Source: Bacteroidales bacterium (GTDB taxonomy: Bacteria > Bacteroidota > Bacteroidia > Bacteroidales > UBA7960). Taken from it: a DNA stretch of 64,000 nucleotides. Position 1 is the first letter of the stretch. Every line of letters starts with the position of its first letter. Positions 35,893 to 45,188 of this stretch are shown here, piece after piece. The notes under the pieces were generated by a model that saw only the letters and a list, made by a program, of their open reading frames with translations, searched no databases and was not told the DNA's origin. The stretch lies in the NCBI GenBank assembly GCA_007118495.1, contig SKRM01000057.1, forward strand, positions 1 through 64,000, in the 5' to 3' direction. A program made the translations under genes and the position numbers.

Positions 35893-37359
35893 GTGAACCG
35901 TTTCAGGCAAATTCAATGGAAGCTCATCGGCAAGCTGTTGGGTATGCTTTTCATGGTGCTGTCATTGGCTATGATTTCCGCAGCAATCTGGCCAGTGCTT
36001 GACCAGGAATGGTCGTCTGGTATTGCCATATCAGGAGCCAGCCTGATTACATTTATTGCCGGGCTTTTACTTTGGATCATGAATAAGCGTCATGATATAA
36101 AAAAAATCAACATCAAAGAAGGCTACCTCATCGTCACCCTGACCTGGATTTCCATGTCCCTGCTGGGGGCATTGCCATTTTTCCTGTCGGGCAGCATTGC
36201 TTCATTTACGGACGCATTCTTCGAATCCATTTCAGGATTTACCACCACCGGGGCCAGCATTCTGTCAGATATTGAATCTATGCCCAGGGGCTTGCTGTTT
36301 TGGCGAAGTATGACCCATTGGTTAGGCGGAATGGGTATCATCGTATTAACCCTGGCCATCTTGCCTATATTGGGTGTTGGTGGCATGCAGTTGTTCGTTG
36401 CGGAGGCGCCGGGCACCACCCCTGGTAAACTGCACCCCCACATGAAAGACACCGCACGCAGGCTTTGGGGCATCTATGCCTCCCTCACATTGGCACAAAC
36501 CATGCTTCTCATGTTGGGGGGGATGGACTTTTTTCACAGCATCAACCATGCTTTCAGCACCATGGCCACCGGTGGGTTTTCAACCCAAAACGACAGCATC
36601 ACCAGCTATTCTCCATACATCCAGTATGTGATCATTCTTTTCATGCTGCTTGCAGGGATTAGCTTTACCATGCATTACTTTTTACTTAAAGGTCAATTCA
36701 AGCGCTTGCTGGGCAACGAAGAACTCAGGTTTTACCTCGTGGTGATCGGGGCAAGCACACTCATCTTAACCATCTCAGTTTTCGCACTTGATCATTACGG
36801 ACTGGAGCAAACATTCAGAGACAGCCTGTTTCAGGTTGTGGCCATAACCACCACCACAGGCTTTGTTACATCAGACTTTCTTCAATGGCCTGGCCAGCTC
36901 TGGATCATTTTATTTATTTTGATGTTTACTGGTGGATGTATCGGATCAACCGGTGGGGGTCTGAAAATGTTAAGGGTATGGACTTTAATAAAAAACACCA
37001 GGCTTGAGATACAACGACTAATCCATCCAATGGCCATCATCCCGCTTAAGTTGGATGGAAAAATTATTCCTAAAAACATCATTACAAACTTCATGGCCTT
37101 TACCCTGCTGTACGTCATGTTGTTTTTTGCCGGCGCTGCAATCATGTCAGTGTACGGCCTTGACTTTGCTTCTGCCATGGGTGCCTCCATCGCGACATTG
37201 GGCAATATAGGACCTGCCATAGGCAGTGTGGGACCGGTTGAAAATTACGCGCACATCCCCACAGGTGGCAAGTGGATACTGGGCTTCTTTATGCTTTTGG
37301 GAAGGTTGGAGTTATTTACCGTGCTGTTATTATTTTCTCCAGGTTTCTGGAAAAAATAA
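35893..37359 (+). CDS. trkH: Trk potassium channel subunit TrkH, copy 2
   Basis: 488 residues, again from GTG (MNRFRQIQWKLIGK). Pore loops: SGFTTTGASIL, TMATGGFST, TTTGFVTSD and TLGNIGPAIG. Long blocks are the same as in copy 1 (for example FWRSMTHWLGGMGI and LPILGVGGMQLFVAE), while the N-terminal helices and several loops differ, so this is an old tandem duplication under selection. The two subunits may form separate channels or a mixed dimer, as TrkH is a dimer in known structures. Confidence 0.92.
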   Translation: MNRFRQIQWKLIGKLLGMLFMVLSLAMISAAIWPVLDQEWSSGIAISGASLITFIAGLLLWIMNKRHDIKKINIKEGYLIVTLTWISMSLLGALPFFLSGSIASFTDAFFESISGFTTTGASILSDIESMPRGLLFWRSMTHWLGGMGIIVLTLAILPILGVGGMQLFVAEAPGTTPGKLHPHMKDTARRLWGIYASLTLAQTMLLMLGGMDFFHSINHAFSTMATGGFSTQNDSITSYSPYIQYVIILFMLLAGISFTMHYFLLKGQFKRLLGNEELRFYLVVIGASTLILTISVFALDHYGLEQTFRDSLFQVVAITTTTGFVTSDFLQWPGQLWIILFILMFTGGCIGSTGGGLKMLRVWTLIKNTRLEIQRLIHPMAIIPLKLDGKIIPKNIITNFMAFTLLYVMLFFAGAAIMSVYGLDFASAMGASIATLGNIGPAIGSVGPVENYAHIPTGGKWILGFFMLLGRLELFTVLLLFSPGFWKK

Positions 37360-37415
37360 ATTGCGGTTATGCTTCCATTCAGCTGAATATATGCCCATGA
37401 TTCGCATTCCGAAGA

Positions 37416-38789
37416 TTATCCATTCAGCAAATCGGCTATCCTTTTGGCCTGTGCTATGCGATCTGCCATGCCGATGCCTTCCTGAATATTGCCCACCAGG
37501 TACAAGCCCGGGTATTTCATTTGCAGTCGAACAATGGCCTTGAGGCGATCCATGCTCTCCGCATCATATTGGGGGATGGCTGCCGGATAGCGAAAAAGCT
37601 TTACCAGATCGGGGTCCCATGCTGGTAACTTCATCATTTGCTGCACTTCGGTTTTTACCACATCCAGGATGGCGCTGTCACTGAGGGCAAGCATATCAGG
37701 GTTACGCATTCCACCCACGAATACGCTTAGCAGGGCACCTCCCTCAGGAGCCCTGCCTGATAGAAATGCCGAAGGAAACAAAATGCCAAGTATTTTACGG
37801 TGCTCTCTGGATGGAACAAGTCCGCCAAAAGCATTCAGGGGTTTGCCGGGCCATCTCTTGAATCCCAGAACCACCTGTACAACGGGGGCATAGGTTAGCG
37901 TATCAATCCGCTGTAACTCATCTGCGGGCAAGAAGGGCATGAGCTGTCTGATCAGGCCGCCCCCCACTGTCGATACCACCTGTTTGGCGTGAAGGACCTG
38001 GGATTGTCCATTTTTAGTGTAATGAATGGCATATCCCCCTTCTGTGGGAATTACCCGGCATGCTGATGCACCTGAAACCACCGACTGATTGCCTGCAACT
38101 GCTACCAGGGCATTGATAAGGTTATCCAACCCGCCTTTTACTGAAAATACTTCGCGGCTTGGTCTGGGACCTTTTTCCCTGCTCCTTTTTTTCCATGCAC
38201 CCCCAATAAAGCTGCCATAATCCTGTTCCAGACGATAAAGCTTGGGGAGGGCATATTTGGTGACCAGGCTTTCAGGGTCACCTGCATAAATACCTGATAT
38301 AAACGGATCAACGGCATAGTCCAGAAAACTTTTCCCCATCCGGCGAATAACCAGCTGGGCCACCGTCTCCATGGGGTCAGAGCCCCGTCTCCTGAAAGGT
38401 TCGCCCAATATCCTTATTTTGTCTTTCAGGCTAAAGAGCGGTGTGGTTACTGCCTGTACAATGCCAGAGGGGATGGGTTCCCATCGGCCAGCCTTCCATA
38501 TCAATCTTTTCCTGGCCTTGGGATTGGCAATTTCCAACTCGCACAAGGGGTATAAATCATCAAATAAAGCACTCACCTCCAAATGGCCGATCACACCCGT
38601 ATTGGGGCCGCCTTCGAAAACAAAGCCAGATTCGCGAAAAGTTTTTATCACCCCACCGGGGTGGTCTTCTTTTTCAATAACCATGAACGAAAGCCTGCGT
38701 TGCCTGAGGTAGAACCCCAGGCTAAGACCTGTCAGGCCTCCTCCGATAATGGCCACATCTGTGTGCTTGATCTTATTCATGATCAGCAT
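37416..38789 (-). CDS. hemG: Protoporphyrinogen oxidase, HemY type
   Basis: A 457-residue flavoprotein with the N-terminal FAD motif VAIIGGGLTGLSLGFYL, the E-K-E-D-H-P-G-G-V segment, GPNTGVIG, DYAVDPFISGIYAGDPESL (the PPO hallmark) and a C-terminal YLVGNIQEGIGMADRI FAD loop. It oxidises protoporphyrinogen or coproporphyrinogen for heme synthesis. Its start overlaps the MFS gene by up to 17 nt, placing it last in an operon with transport genes. Confidence 0.9.
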   Translation of the reverse strand: MLIMNKIKHTDVAIIGGGLTGLSLGFYLRQRRLSFMVIEKEDHPGGVIKTFRESGFVFEGGPNTGVIGHLEVSALFDDLYPLCELEIANPKARKRLIWKAGRWEPIPSGIVQAVTTPLFSLKDKIRILGEPFRRRGSDPMETVAQLVIRRMGKSFLDYAVDPFISGIYAGDPESLVTKYALPKLYRLEQDYGSFIGGAWKKRSREKGPRPSREVFSVKGGLDNLINALVAVAGNQSVVSGASACRVIPTEGGYAIHYTKNGQSQVLHAKQVVSTVGGGLIRQLMPFLPADELQRIDTLTYAPVVQVVLGFKRWPGKPLNAFGGLVPSREHRKILGILFPSAFLSGRAPEGGALLSVFVGGMRNPDMLALSDSAILDVVKTEVQQMMKLPAWDPDLVKLFRYPAAIPQYDAESMDRLKAIVRLQMKYPGLYLVGNIQEGIGMADRIAQAKRIADLLNG

Positions 38790-40020
38790 GTTGTTTTGTT
38801 GTTAAATGAGCATCAGCCGGACCCTTTCCAACCAAAAAAAACCTGTTGATGACAAGTCCCAGCGCAAGCAATCCGGCAACAATACTTACCCCAAACAACC
38901 CCTGGTATGAGAAGGTTTCTGCTATCTTGCCACTGCTCACTGCAAAAAGCAGGCTTCCAAGGTGTACAACAACAATCTGAAGGGTGAAGTCTGTTCCCTC
39001 CCTGCATGATCTGACCTGATCCATGGCCGCCGTAAATACCAACACCATACCCATGGCATAAACGCCCCATAACAAAGCCACCAGGAACATGGCCACAGAT
39101 TGGTTAACGGCATAGGGGCTCAGCAACAGAAAGGCGGCAGGGGGCAACAGGTTCAGAAGCGCCAGTGACAGTGCTGCCACTTTCCGGCTGATCTTTTTCA
39201 TAAAGATGCCGGCCAGCAGGGCAAATACAGCGCCGGTAGCCGTCCCAAAAATACCTGCAATGAGTCCTACTTCCCGGGCATTGTAACCCAGGTCAATCAA
39301 CAAGGGCTTTACCATGGCCATGATTCCGATGAGGCTGGCGTGAAATGTGGCCAGAAACAACAAATGCGGCCATAGTGCGCTTTGCCTGAAAAACCCAGGG
39401 ATATCGCCCATGGAGACGGTCTTGCTTCGGGGTCTTTTACTGACAAGCTGTGCAGGTTGATATAGCGCCAGGGGAATCAATGCCACCAGCACAAGCGTTG
39501 CAAGAGAGAGCAGCAGGATATGCCAGCCAAGGTAATGGTATACAACCAACAATACACCGCTTCCCAGCAAGGCACCGGTGAATGAACCAACTGACTGCAT
39601 GCTGTTACCCAGGCTACGCTCCTCCTTTTTGAGGCTGAGGATGGCCCATGCATCGGTGGCAATATCCTGGGTGGCACTTGCAGCAACGGCCAATACCATC
39701 AGTACCACCACCAGGATGAAATGATCCTGTATGGGAAAAAAGGCAATGCTGGCAATGGCCACAGCATAAAACGCCTCTGCCTGAAAAATCCAGCGTTTAT
39801 ATCCCACCGTTCCGCCGCCTGTTTTGTCAACATATGGAGCCCATAGAAATTTTAAGACCCAGGGCAACTTGACCAGTTGCATCAACCCGATGGCCTCAAG
39901 CGAATAATGTTGCTGCCGCATGATTACCGGGATCACCGTGGTAAAGAAACTCATGGGAATGGCCTGAGCAGTATACAGGCTCAAAAGCGTGGTCAATTTG
40001 CCAAAACGGTCTTTATTCAT
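38773..40020 (-). CDS. MFS transporter of the RhtX/FptX-AmpG group
   Basis: A 415-residue protein with about twelve membrane helices. Its opening (LYTAQAIPMSFFTTVIPVIMR, KFLWAPYVDK) and ATQDIATDAWAI match the AmpG-like inner-membrane importers that include the siderophore permeases RhtX and FptX. It begins 3 nt after the TonB receptor and overlaps hemG. This suggests import of the ligand taken up by the receptor, either a ferric siderophore or a porphyrin/heme compound. Confidence 0.82.
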   Translation of the reverse strand: MNKDRFGKLTTLLSLYTAQAIPMSFFTTVIPVIMRQQHYSLEAIGLMQLVKLPWVLKFLWAPYVDKTGGGTVGYKRWIFQAEAFYAVAIASIAFFPIQDHFILVVVLMVLAVAASATQDIATDAWAILSLKKEERSLGNSMQSVGSFTGALLGSGVLLVVYHYLGWHILLLSLATLVLVALIPLALYQPAQLVSKRPRSKTVSMGDIPGFFRQSALWPHLLFLATFHASLIGIMAMVKPLLIDLGYNAREVGLIAGIFGTATGAVFALLAGIFMKKISRKVAALSLALLNLLPPAAFLLLSPYAVNQSVAMFLVALLWGVYAMGMVLVFTAAMDQVRSCREGTDFTLQIVVVHLGSLLFAVSSGKIAETFSYQGLFGVSIVAGLLALGLVINRFFLVGKGPADAHLTTKQHADHE

Positions 40021-40023
40021 AAC

Positions 40024-42141
40024 CTACAAACCATAACGAAGGGTTAATCCAAAAGTGGATGGCCGGCCCTGCTGTACATAGTGGTTACCCAAGGCTGCAA
40101 ACGAAAATGCATGGTAAGTTTCGTTAAAAATATTTCTTACCCACAAATCGGCCTGAAACCCTGCAAAATCAAAGGTTAACTGGGCTCCTGCCAAAGCATA
40201 CCACGACTGGTGGGTGGTGTTATGCTGATTCCAGTAATGACGACCCAGCCCCTGGTAGTTCAGGCCGATTGTCATGGCCCGCAGCATGTCTCCCTTGAGC
40301 ACAATCTGGTACTCAAGCATGGCAGACAAGGTGTGCCTTGGAACATAAGGAATGAAATAACCTGACAGGTCGGTATCCGGATCGGGCCTGTTTTCAGAAA
40401 AAGTCGCATGGGTGTAGCCATAACTTCCCCTGTAACGCCATCCATTTCCGGGTATGTAATCAAGGTCTAATTCAAAGCCCTTGCTCACCGATTTGCCTGC
40501 GTTGCTCAACATGGAGCCCTGACCGCTGGGCAACATCTGGTAAATCTGCTGGTCTTTCCAGTCAATGTAAAAAACAGCAGCCTGGTAACTGAATCCCCTG
40601 CCGGGGAAAAACCCTTTGAGGCCAAGTTCATAATTCCAGGAGTATTCAGGACCAAAACTCCGGTCTTCCTCACGCTCAAATACCATGTTGAACCCCCCTG
40701 TTTTATATCCCCTTGTGAGGGAGGCGAACAGGGCTGTTGTTCCACCTGGCGCAAAGTTCAAAGCCAAACGGGGCAGTACCTGGTAAAAAGCAAGGTGGCT
40801 GTCAAATTCCTGGGGTGGTGGTGTTGGCATATCGGCCTCCAGGTATGCAAGATGATCAAGGCTGGCTGATTCATAATCAAGACGCAGGCCCGCCGTCAAG
40901 CTCAATCCCTGAACAAAAAGATCATGCCATGCAGACTGATGGAAAATGGCGGCACCTTTTGTCTGATGCGCCGACGCCTGAATCCTGGACAGGGGTACCG
41001 GAACAAACTGCATGGCCACGGCATCTTCACCAAATTGAATATCCAAATCATGGTCAAGTGACTGCATAAATCCAAACATGCCAAAAATCCATTGATAGGT
41101 CCCGGGTCGGTGCTTTCTGATGGTCAGTTCTTGTGAAGCCATGTGCTGAACCTGATCTTGTATGGCGAAAACAAGATCCATGGGTGTAAAATCCTGGTCG
41201 ATCTTTTGTTTGTCAAAGAAATACTGGTAAGCCGTCACGCTTTGGAACATGACCCCCCTTGCCTGATACCTGGTCACAAACCCATTGGATATCATTGTCC
41301 TGGCATAGGAAGAAGGCCTATCATAATTAACTTCGTGGGTCAAACCACTACCTGGTTCATATATGGCATACGGATAGCCTCCCTGATCGAGCAGCTCCAC
41401 ATGCGACGTAAACTCAAGTTGAAGCCCTGCGGGCAGTTGTTTGGTAAACCTGAGTCTGCCCCCCGCAGAAAAATGGGCGTCAGCCATACCTCCGGTAAAC
41501 GCATTTTCAAAATAGCCATCATGCCTGTTTATTCCACCTGAGATTGAAAGTCCGGTGGTGGATGTCAGCAAACGGCTGTGGCTTACCGTAGCATTGAAAA
41601 AGCCGGGATTCCCTCCGGCCATGGCCACACGGGTTCCGGTCTGACGAAAAGGGGATTTGCTATACACATTGATCAATCCGCCCATGGTATTTCGGCCGTA
41701 GAGGGTTCCCTGCGGCCCCCGCAATACTTCCATTCGCTGAATATCGATGAGATCAAAATCAAAAACTGATTTCTCAAAATAAGGAATGTTATCTACATAC
41801 AATCCAACGGATGGCGCATTGATCCTTGATCCGACGCCTCTGATATATACCGGAGAGGTTAGCCGTGACCCATAGTCAGGGATGAAAACATTGGGAACCA
41901 GTGTGCCCAGGTCTTTCATGGAGAAGACCTGGCGACGGGCCAACATGGCATCATCAATCACGCCAGCAGTAATGGGGAGCTGACTAAGTAGCCCCTGTTC
42001 ACGCATAGAGGTGATTTCAGTTTCTTCCAGCTGAACCTGAGGTAATCTGGTGGTATCACCTGACAGCACGACAATTTGGGCAAAAAGCCCAAAAGGATTC
42101 AGCAGCAGGGCTGCTGACAGCATGATATGGTTAAAATGCAT
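40024..42141 (-). CDS. TonB-dependent outer-membrane receptor
   Basis: A 705-residue protein from ATG 42141 (MHFNHIMLSAALLLNPFGLFAQ, a signal peptide); a longer frame upstream overlaps another gene and has no signal. The plug domain contains MKDLGTLVPNVFIPDYGSR, GLYVDNIPYF, RMEVLRGPQGTLYGRNTMGG and INVYSK. The barrel ends TFGLTLRYGL with a terminal aromatic region. The plug resembles yersiniabactin/pesticin-type siderophore receptors more than SusC or HmuR. No SusD gene accompanies it. The substrate is probably a ferric siderophore or a heme-like compound, given the MFS and hemG neighbours. Confidence 0.87.
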   Translation of the reverse strand: MHFNHIMLSAALLLNPFGLFAQIVVLSGDTTRLPQVQLEETEITSMREQGLLSQLPITAGVIDDAMLARRQVFSMKDLGTLVPNVFIPDYGSRLTSPVYIRGVGSRINAPSVGLYVDNIPYFEKSVFDFDLIDIQRMEVLRGPQGTLYGRNTMGGLINVYSKSPFRQTGTRVAMAGGNPGFFNATVSHSRLLTSTTGLSISGGINRHDGYFENAFTGGMADAHFSAGGRLRFTKQLPAGLQLEFTSHVELLDQGGYPYAIYEPGSGLTHEVNYDRPSSYARTMISNGFVTRYQARGVMFQSVTAYQYFFDKQKIDQDFTPMDLVFAIQDQVQHMASQELTIRKHRPGTYQWIFGMFGFMQSLDHDLDIQFGEDAVAMQFVPVPLSRIQASAHQTKGAAIFHQSAWHDLFVQGLSLTAGLRLDYESASLDHLAYLEADMPTPPPQEFDSHLAFYQVLPRLALNFAPGGTTALFASLTRGYKTGGFNMVFEREEDRSFGPEYSWNYELGLKGFFPGRGFSYQAAVFYIDWKDQQIYQMLPSGQGSMLSNAGKSVSKGFELDLDYIPGNGWRYRGSYGYTHATFSENRPDPDTDLSGYFIPYVPRHTLSAMLEYQIVLKGDMLRAMTIGLNYQGLGRHYWNQHNTTHQSWYALAGAQLTFDFAGFQADLWVRNIFNETYHAFSFAALGNHYVQQGRPSTFGLTLRYGL

Positions 42142-42208
42142 AATAAAAGGATGTTTTGAATTGAACAAACCGGTCAATTGCTTCGGTAAAAAACCCGAAG
42201 AGAGCAAT

Positions 42209-42538
42209 TCAAAAAATCCTGAAGGGGGGTGGCCTGGAGGGGTGAAATAATCCAGGATTGGCTTCAAAAAAGACAGGGGGAGCATGATACATGCCCCTGG
42301 TTTTCGTATCCGCACCAAACTGACATGGGGCCGTCGGCTCAGCATCGGTAAAATCTTCATGATCGTAAAGATCCAGTGCCTCTGTGTTTGGAGAAACATA
42401 ATCGGCAATGGATTCTTGTTGCCAAGAAGTTGTTTCTGATCTGTTTACGTGGGTCATGTATAGAAAACCAGCCCACATATAAAAACATGTGAGGACAATA
42501 TATGGTAGCGGCGAAGAAAAAAAGCCAACAAAAAACAT
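42209..42538 (-). CDS. Small single-pass membrane protein of unknown function
   Basis: 109 residues, located exactly between a DUF4491 gene (1-nt gap) and the TonB receptor (67-nt gap). One hydrophobic segment near the N-terminus (LPYIVLTCFYMWAGFLYM) is followed by a polar tail rich in Asp/Glu and ending in a proline-rich stretch with His and one Cys. I do not recognise the family. Its tight position supports it as a real gene; the tail may act in the periplasm. Confidence 0.5.
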   Translation of the reverse strand: MFFVGFFSSPLPYIVLTCFYMWAGFLYMTHVNRSETTSWQQESIADYVSPNTEALDLYDHEDFTDAEPTAPCQFGADTKTRGMYHAPPVFFEANPGLFHPSRPPPFRIF

Positions 42539-42539
42539 A

Positions 42540-42872
42540 TTAATCCTTTTTTGGGTCCATATTCTTGCTGGGATACCATCCCTTTTTAACGCGCTCTTCC
42601 TGCTCGATCACCTCATGGATACCCCAGAGACAGGCAAATCCGAAAACGGCAAATATAGCAGAAACCAGGAGATTTTCAAAAAAGAGTGATGCAATCACCC
42701 CGCTGATTCCAAATCCCAAAAACACATACCTGAATGCCTTTCCCATATGGTACTCTCCTGCAATGCAGGCATACCTTGTTAGTAGAATAATGCACATTGT
42801 GGCCAGTCCGGCCAGTAATCCGTCAATATTTAACCCCAAAAAAGACCATGAATAGGTTTCAATCATAATCAT
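42540..42872 (-). CDS. DUF4491-family membrane protein, copy 2
   Basis: 110 residues with three predicted helices (GLLAGLATMCIILL, AFRYVFLGFGISGVIASLFF, LVSAIFAVFGFACLWGIHEVI) and the E-Q-E-E-R-V-K-K-G-W-Y-P tail typical of DUF4491. Its start overlaps the end of the neighbouring DUF4491 gene by 14 nt. Function unknown; the pairing suggests a heteromeric membrane unit. Confidence 0.75.
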   Translation of the reverse strand: MIMIETYSWSFLGLNIDGLLAGLATMCIILLTRYACIAGEYHMGKAFRYVFLGFGISGVIASLFFENLLVSAIFAVFGFACLWGIHEVIEQEERVKKGWYPSKNMDPKKD

Positions 42873-43161
42873 TGCGTTTTGGATTTCTGGGTGCGCGGCC
42901 CTTCAATACCCGTTCATGCTGGAGAAATATTTCATATGTGCTCCAGAAAAATGAAAATGCAAGGCAGCCAAGCAATATAGACCAGATGGATGTCAAAAAG
43001 AAGGATGCTGCAAGACATCCCAAACCAGGAAAAAACAGCATCCACCAGCTTTTCCTGCCCAGGTGATATTCCATGCGCGCCACAACCGGGTGAAAAAGTC
43101 CGATCATGAAAAATGCAGCCAATCCCACCAGAAACCCTTGCCAATTAATAATATCCCACAT
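42859..43161 (-). CDS. DUF4491-family membrane protein, copy 1
   Basis: 100 residues from ATG 43161 (MWDIINWQGFLVG); 22 more codons upstream are possible but pass the likely transcript start. Three helices, VARMEYHLGRKSWW, and the tail HERVLKGRAPRNPKR fit DUF4491. First gene of a likely six-gene minus-strand operon ending with hemG. Confidence 0.75.
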   Translation of the reverse strand: MWDIINWQGFLVGLAAFFMIGLFHPVVARMEYHLGRKSWWMLFFPGLGCLAASFFLTSIWSILLGCLAFSFFWSTYEIFLQHERVLKGRAPRNPKRNDYD

Positions 43162-43183
43162 AATCTCTTCACTATTGCCTAAA

Positions 43184-43191
43184 CAAAAATA
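43184..43191 (-). promoter_or_regulatory. -7 box of the DUF4491-TonB receptor-hemG operon
   Basis: Minus-strand TATTTTTG, exact match, 22 nt upstream of ATG 43161. Divergent from the glycosyltransferase box. Confidence 0.5.
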
Positions 43192-43278
43192 AGCAATACC
43201 CTTCAGAATTCGGGTGTTTAAGTACAATTATACACTATTTAAAAACGATCTTCGCGATGAAATTCAGCCGAATTGGTT

Positions 43279-43286
43279 TAACTTTG
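43279..43286 (+). promoter_or_regulatory. -7 box of the GT2 gene
   Basis: TAACTTTG, an exact TAnnTTTG match, 22 nt upstream of the ATG at 43309. No clear -33. Confidence 0.5.
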
Positions 43287-43308
43287 GACGTTTCCTATTA
43301 ATAATCCT

Positions 43309-44223
43309 ATGCTTAGCATCTGTATCCCTGTTTTCAATCAGGATGTCACCCACCTGGTTCATGTACTGCACAATCAGCTTGATAATTTGGGGGTTACTGC
43401 CGAAATCATGGTTATGGATGACGGTTCAGATGACGATATCAGAGAGGTAAACAGATCTGTTCAATCATTGCAGTTGGTCAGGCTCATAGAGCTGCCTGAA
43501 AACATTGGCCGAAGCAAGATCAGAAACCTGTTGGCTGAGCGGGCCACATACGGTTGGCTGCTTTACCTTGATTGTGATACACTGATTATAAACAGAGATT
43601 TTATTAAAAAATACCTGGCTTACTGCCAGAATGGCACCGTGGTATGTGGAGGCCACGTTTACAGCAGTGAGCCCCCTGGTTCAAAATACATACTACACTG
43701 GAAGGCAGGCACAAAAAGAGAAGTCAGGGCCCTCTCATTCAGACAGGCCAACCCGTATCATGCATTTATGACAGGAAATTTTTTGATAAAACGAGACATG
43801 TTCGATACCATAAAATTCCATGAAGATCTTGAAGGATACGGACATGAAGACACCCTGTTTGCCTTTGAACTTAAACAGGCCGGAGTGGCAATTACCCATA
43901 TAGACAACCCTATTCTGCATAAAGGCCTGGAAGAAAGTGACCAGTTTCTCCAGAAAACCAGAGAAGGCCTTCGCAACCTCCACCACATATACATAAAAAC
44001 CAAAGAGGACCAGACATTTGCAGGCATGTCAAGGGTTCTCGACATGTACAGGCGCATAAGTGCAATGAGGTTAGCCGGATTATTGGGGTTTACGTTCAAA
44101 ATATGTAAAAGGCAGTTTGAACGAAACCTGCATGGCAACAGGCCCTCACTAATGTGTTTTGATCTTTATAAACTAGGCATGTTTCACCTTGTCGGAAAAA
44201 GCACAAGCTGTCAGGATATATAG
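43309..44223 (+). CDS. Family 2 glycosyltransferase
   Basis: A 304-residue GT-A enzyme: LSICIPVFNQ at the N-terminus, MDDGSDDD (nucleotide-sugar site), LYLDCDTL (metal-binding DxD) and GYGHEDTLFAFEL, the acceptor/catalytic segment. It is cytoplasmic or membrane-associated and probably adds a sugar to a surface glycan. Convergent with manA, overlapping its 3' end by 13 nt. Confidence 0.88.
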   Translation: MLSICIPVFNQDVTHLVHVLHNQLDNLGVTAEIMVMDDGSDDDIREVNRSVQSLQLVRLIELPENIGRSKIRNLLAERATYGWLLYLDCDTLIINRDFIKKYLAYCQNGTVVCGGHVYSSEPPGSKYILHWKAGTKREVRALSFRQANPYHAFMTGNFLIKRDMFDTIKFHEDLEGYGHEDTLFAFELKQAGVAITHIDNPILHKGLEESDQFLQKTREGLRNLHHIYIKTKEDQTFAGMSRVLDMYRRISAMRLAGLLGFTFKICKRQFERNLHGNRPSLMCFDLYKLGMFHLVGKSTSCQDI

Positions 44224-45188
44224 GTCTCAATAATCCGTGTCCTTTGCTTTGGCAAAAGTTCTATAGCTTTCAAATCAGCCGGCAACAAGATGGTGTCTCC
44301 CGTTTTTACCTCAAGACTTCCTGATGCATACACTATGGTGAAGCTCCCTTCAATGCATACATAGACCACGAATGAATCCACCAGAATATAGTCTGTCAGC
44401 ACCTGCTGGTCAAAATCAAGCAATCTGGTGGTAAAAAATTGGTTGCGTACAAGTTCGACAGGCTCGCCCATGATGGGGCTGTATGATACCTTATGGTTGC
44501 CAGCCTTGAAGTCAAGTACTTCGATCGCTTCTTCAAGGTGTAATTTGCGGACGCCTCCACCGGCGATGGACCGATTCCAGTCATAAATCCGGTAAGTAAT
44601 ATCAGAAGCCTGCTGAATTTCACACAGGGTGATACCCTTTCCAATGGCATGGATGTGTCCGGGTGGAATGTAGAACACGTCACCAGCACTAACCTCCTCA
44701 ACCTTTAAGATTTCTTCAAGCCTTCCCTCTCTCACAAAATGCATGAATTCATCTGATGTGGTATCCCGTTTAAAACCGGCATAAATCTTTGCGCCCTTTT
44801 CTGCCTGCATGACATACCACATTTCAGCTTTGCCCCTGCTTTGATGACGCTCCAGTGCAAAGGCATCACCAGGATGAACCTGAACTGACAAAGTATCAGC
44901 AGCATCAAGAAATTTAAAGAGCAACGGAAAGGTCGGGCCAAAACCTGCATGGATCTTTTCACCCAACAGGTCACCCATATACACCTCTGCCAACTCAGTT
45001 AATGCATTGCCTGCCAAAAAACCATTTTCAACCACAGATATATTATTGCTGACACCTGAAAGCTCCCATGATTCCCCACAGTTTGGCAGGGGGTCAAAAG
45101 ATTTACCGGGGAGATGCTTCAACTGCTGCCCTCCCCATATCTTTTCCTTATAAATTGGGATGAATTTTAAGGGATATAATTCGTTCAT
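44211..45188 (-). CDS. manA: Mannose-6-phosphate isomerase (type I)
   Basis: A 325-residue cupin enzyme with KIWGGQQLKHLPG, LSVQVHPGDAFA and GKAEMWYVM, which include the zinc-binding His, Gln and Glu residues, then FYIPPGHIHAIGKG. It interconverts mannose 6-phosphate and fructose 6-phosphate and supplies GDP-mannose for glycans. Its ATG overlaps the upstream stop by 1 nt (TGATG). Confidence 0.92.
   Translation of the reverse strand: MNELYPLKFIPIYKEKIWGGQQLKHLPGKSFDPLPNCGESWELSGVSNNISVVENGFLAGNALTELAEVYMGDLLGEKIHAGFGPTFPLLFKFLDAADTLSVQVHPGDAFALERHQSRGKAEMWYVMQAEKGAKIYAGFKRDTTSDEFMHFVREGRLEEILKVEEVSAGDVFYIPPGHIHAIGKGITLCEIQQASDITYRIYDWNRSIAGGGVRKLHLEEAIEVLDFKAGNHKVSYSPIMGEPVELVRNQFFTTRLLDFDQQVLTDYILVDSFVVYVCIEGSFTIVYASGSLEVKTGDTILLPADLKAIELLPKQRTRIIETYIS

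Noticed and set aside
42142..42408. 89-residue extension of the TonB receptor
   Set aside because: It overlaps another likely gene and would bury the signal peptide starting at ATG 42141.
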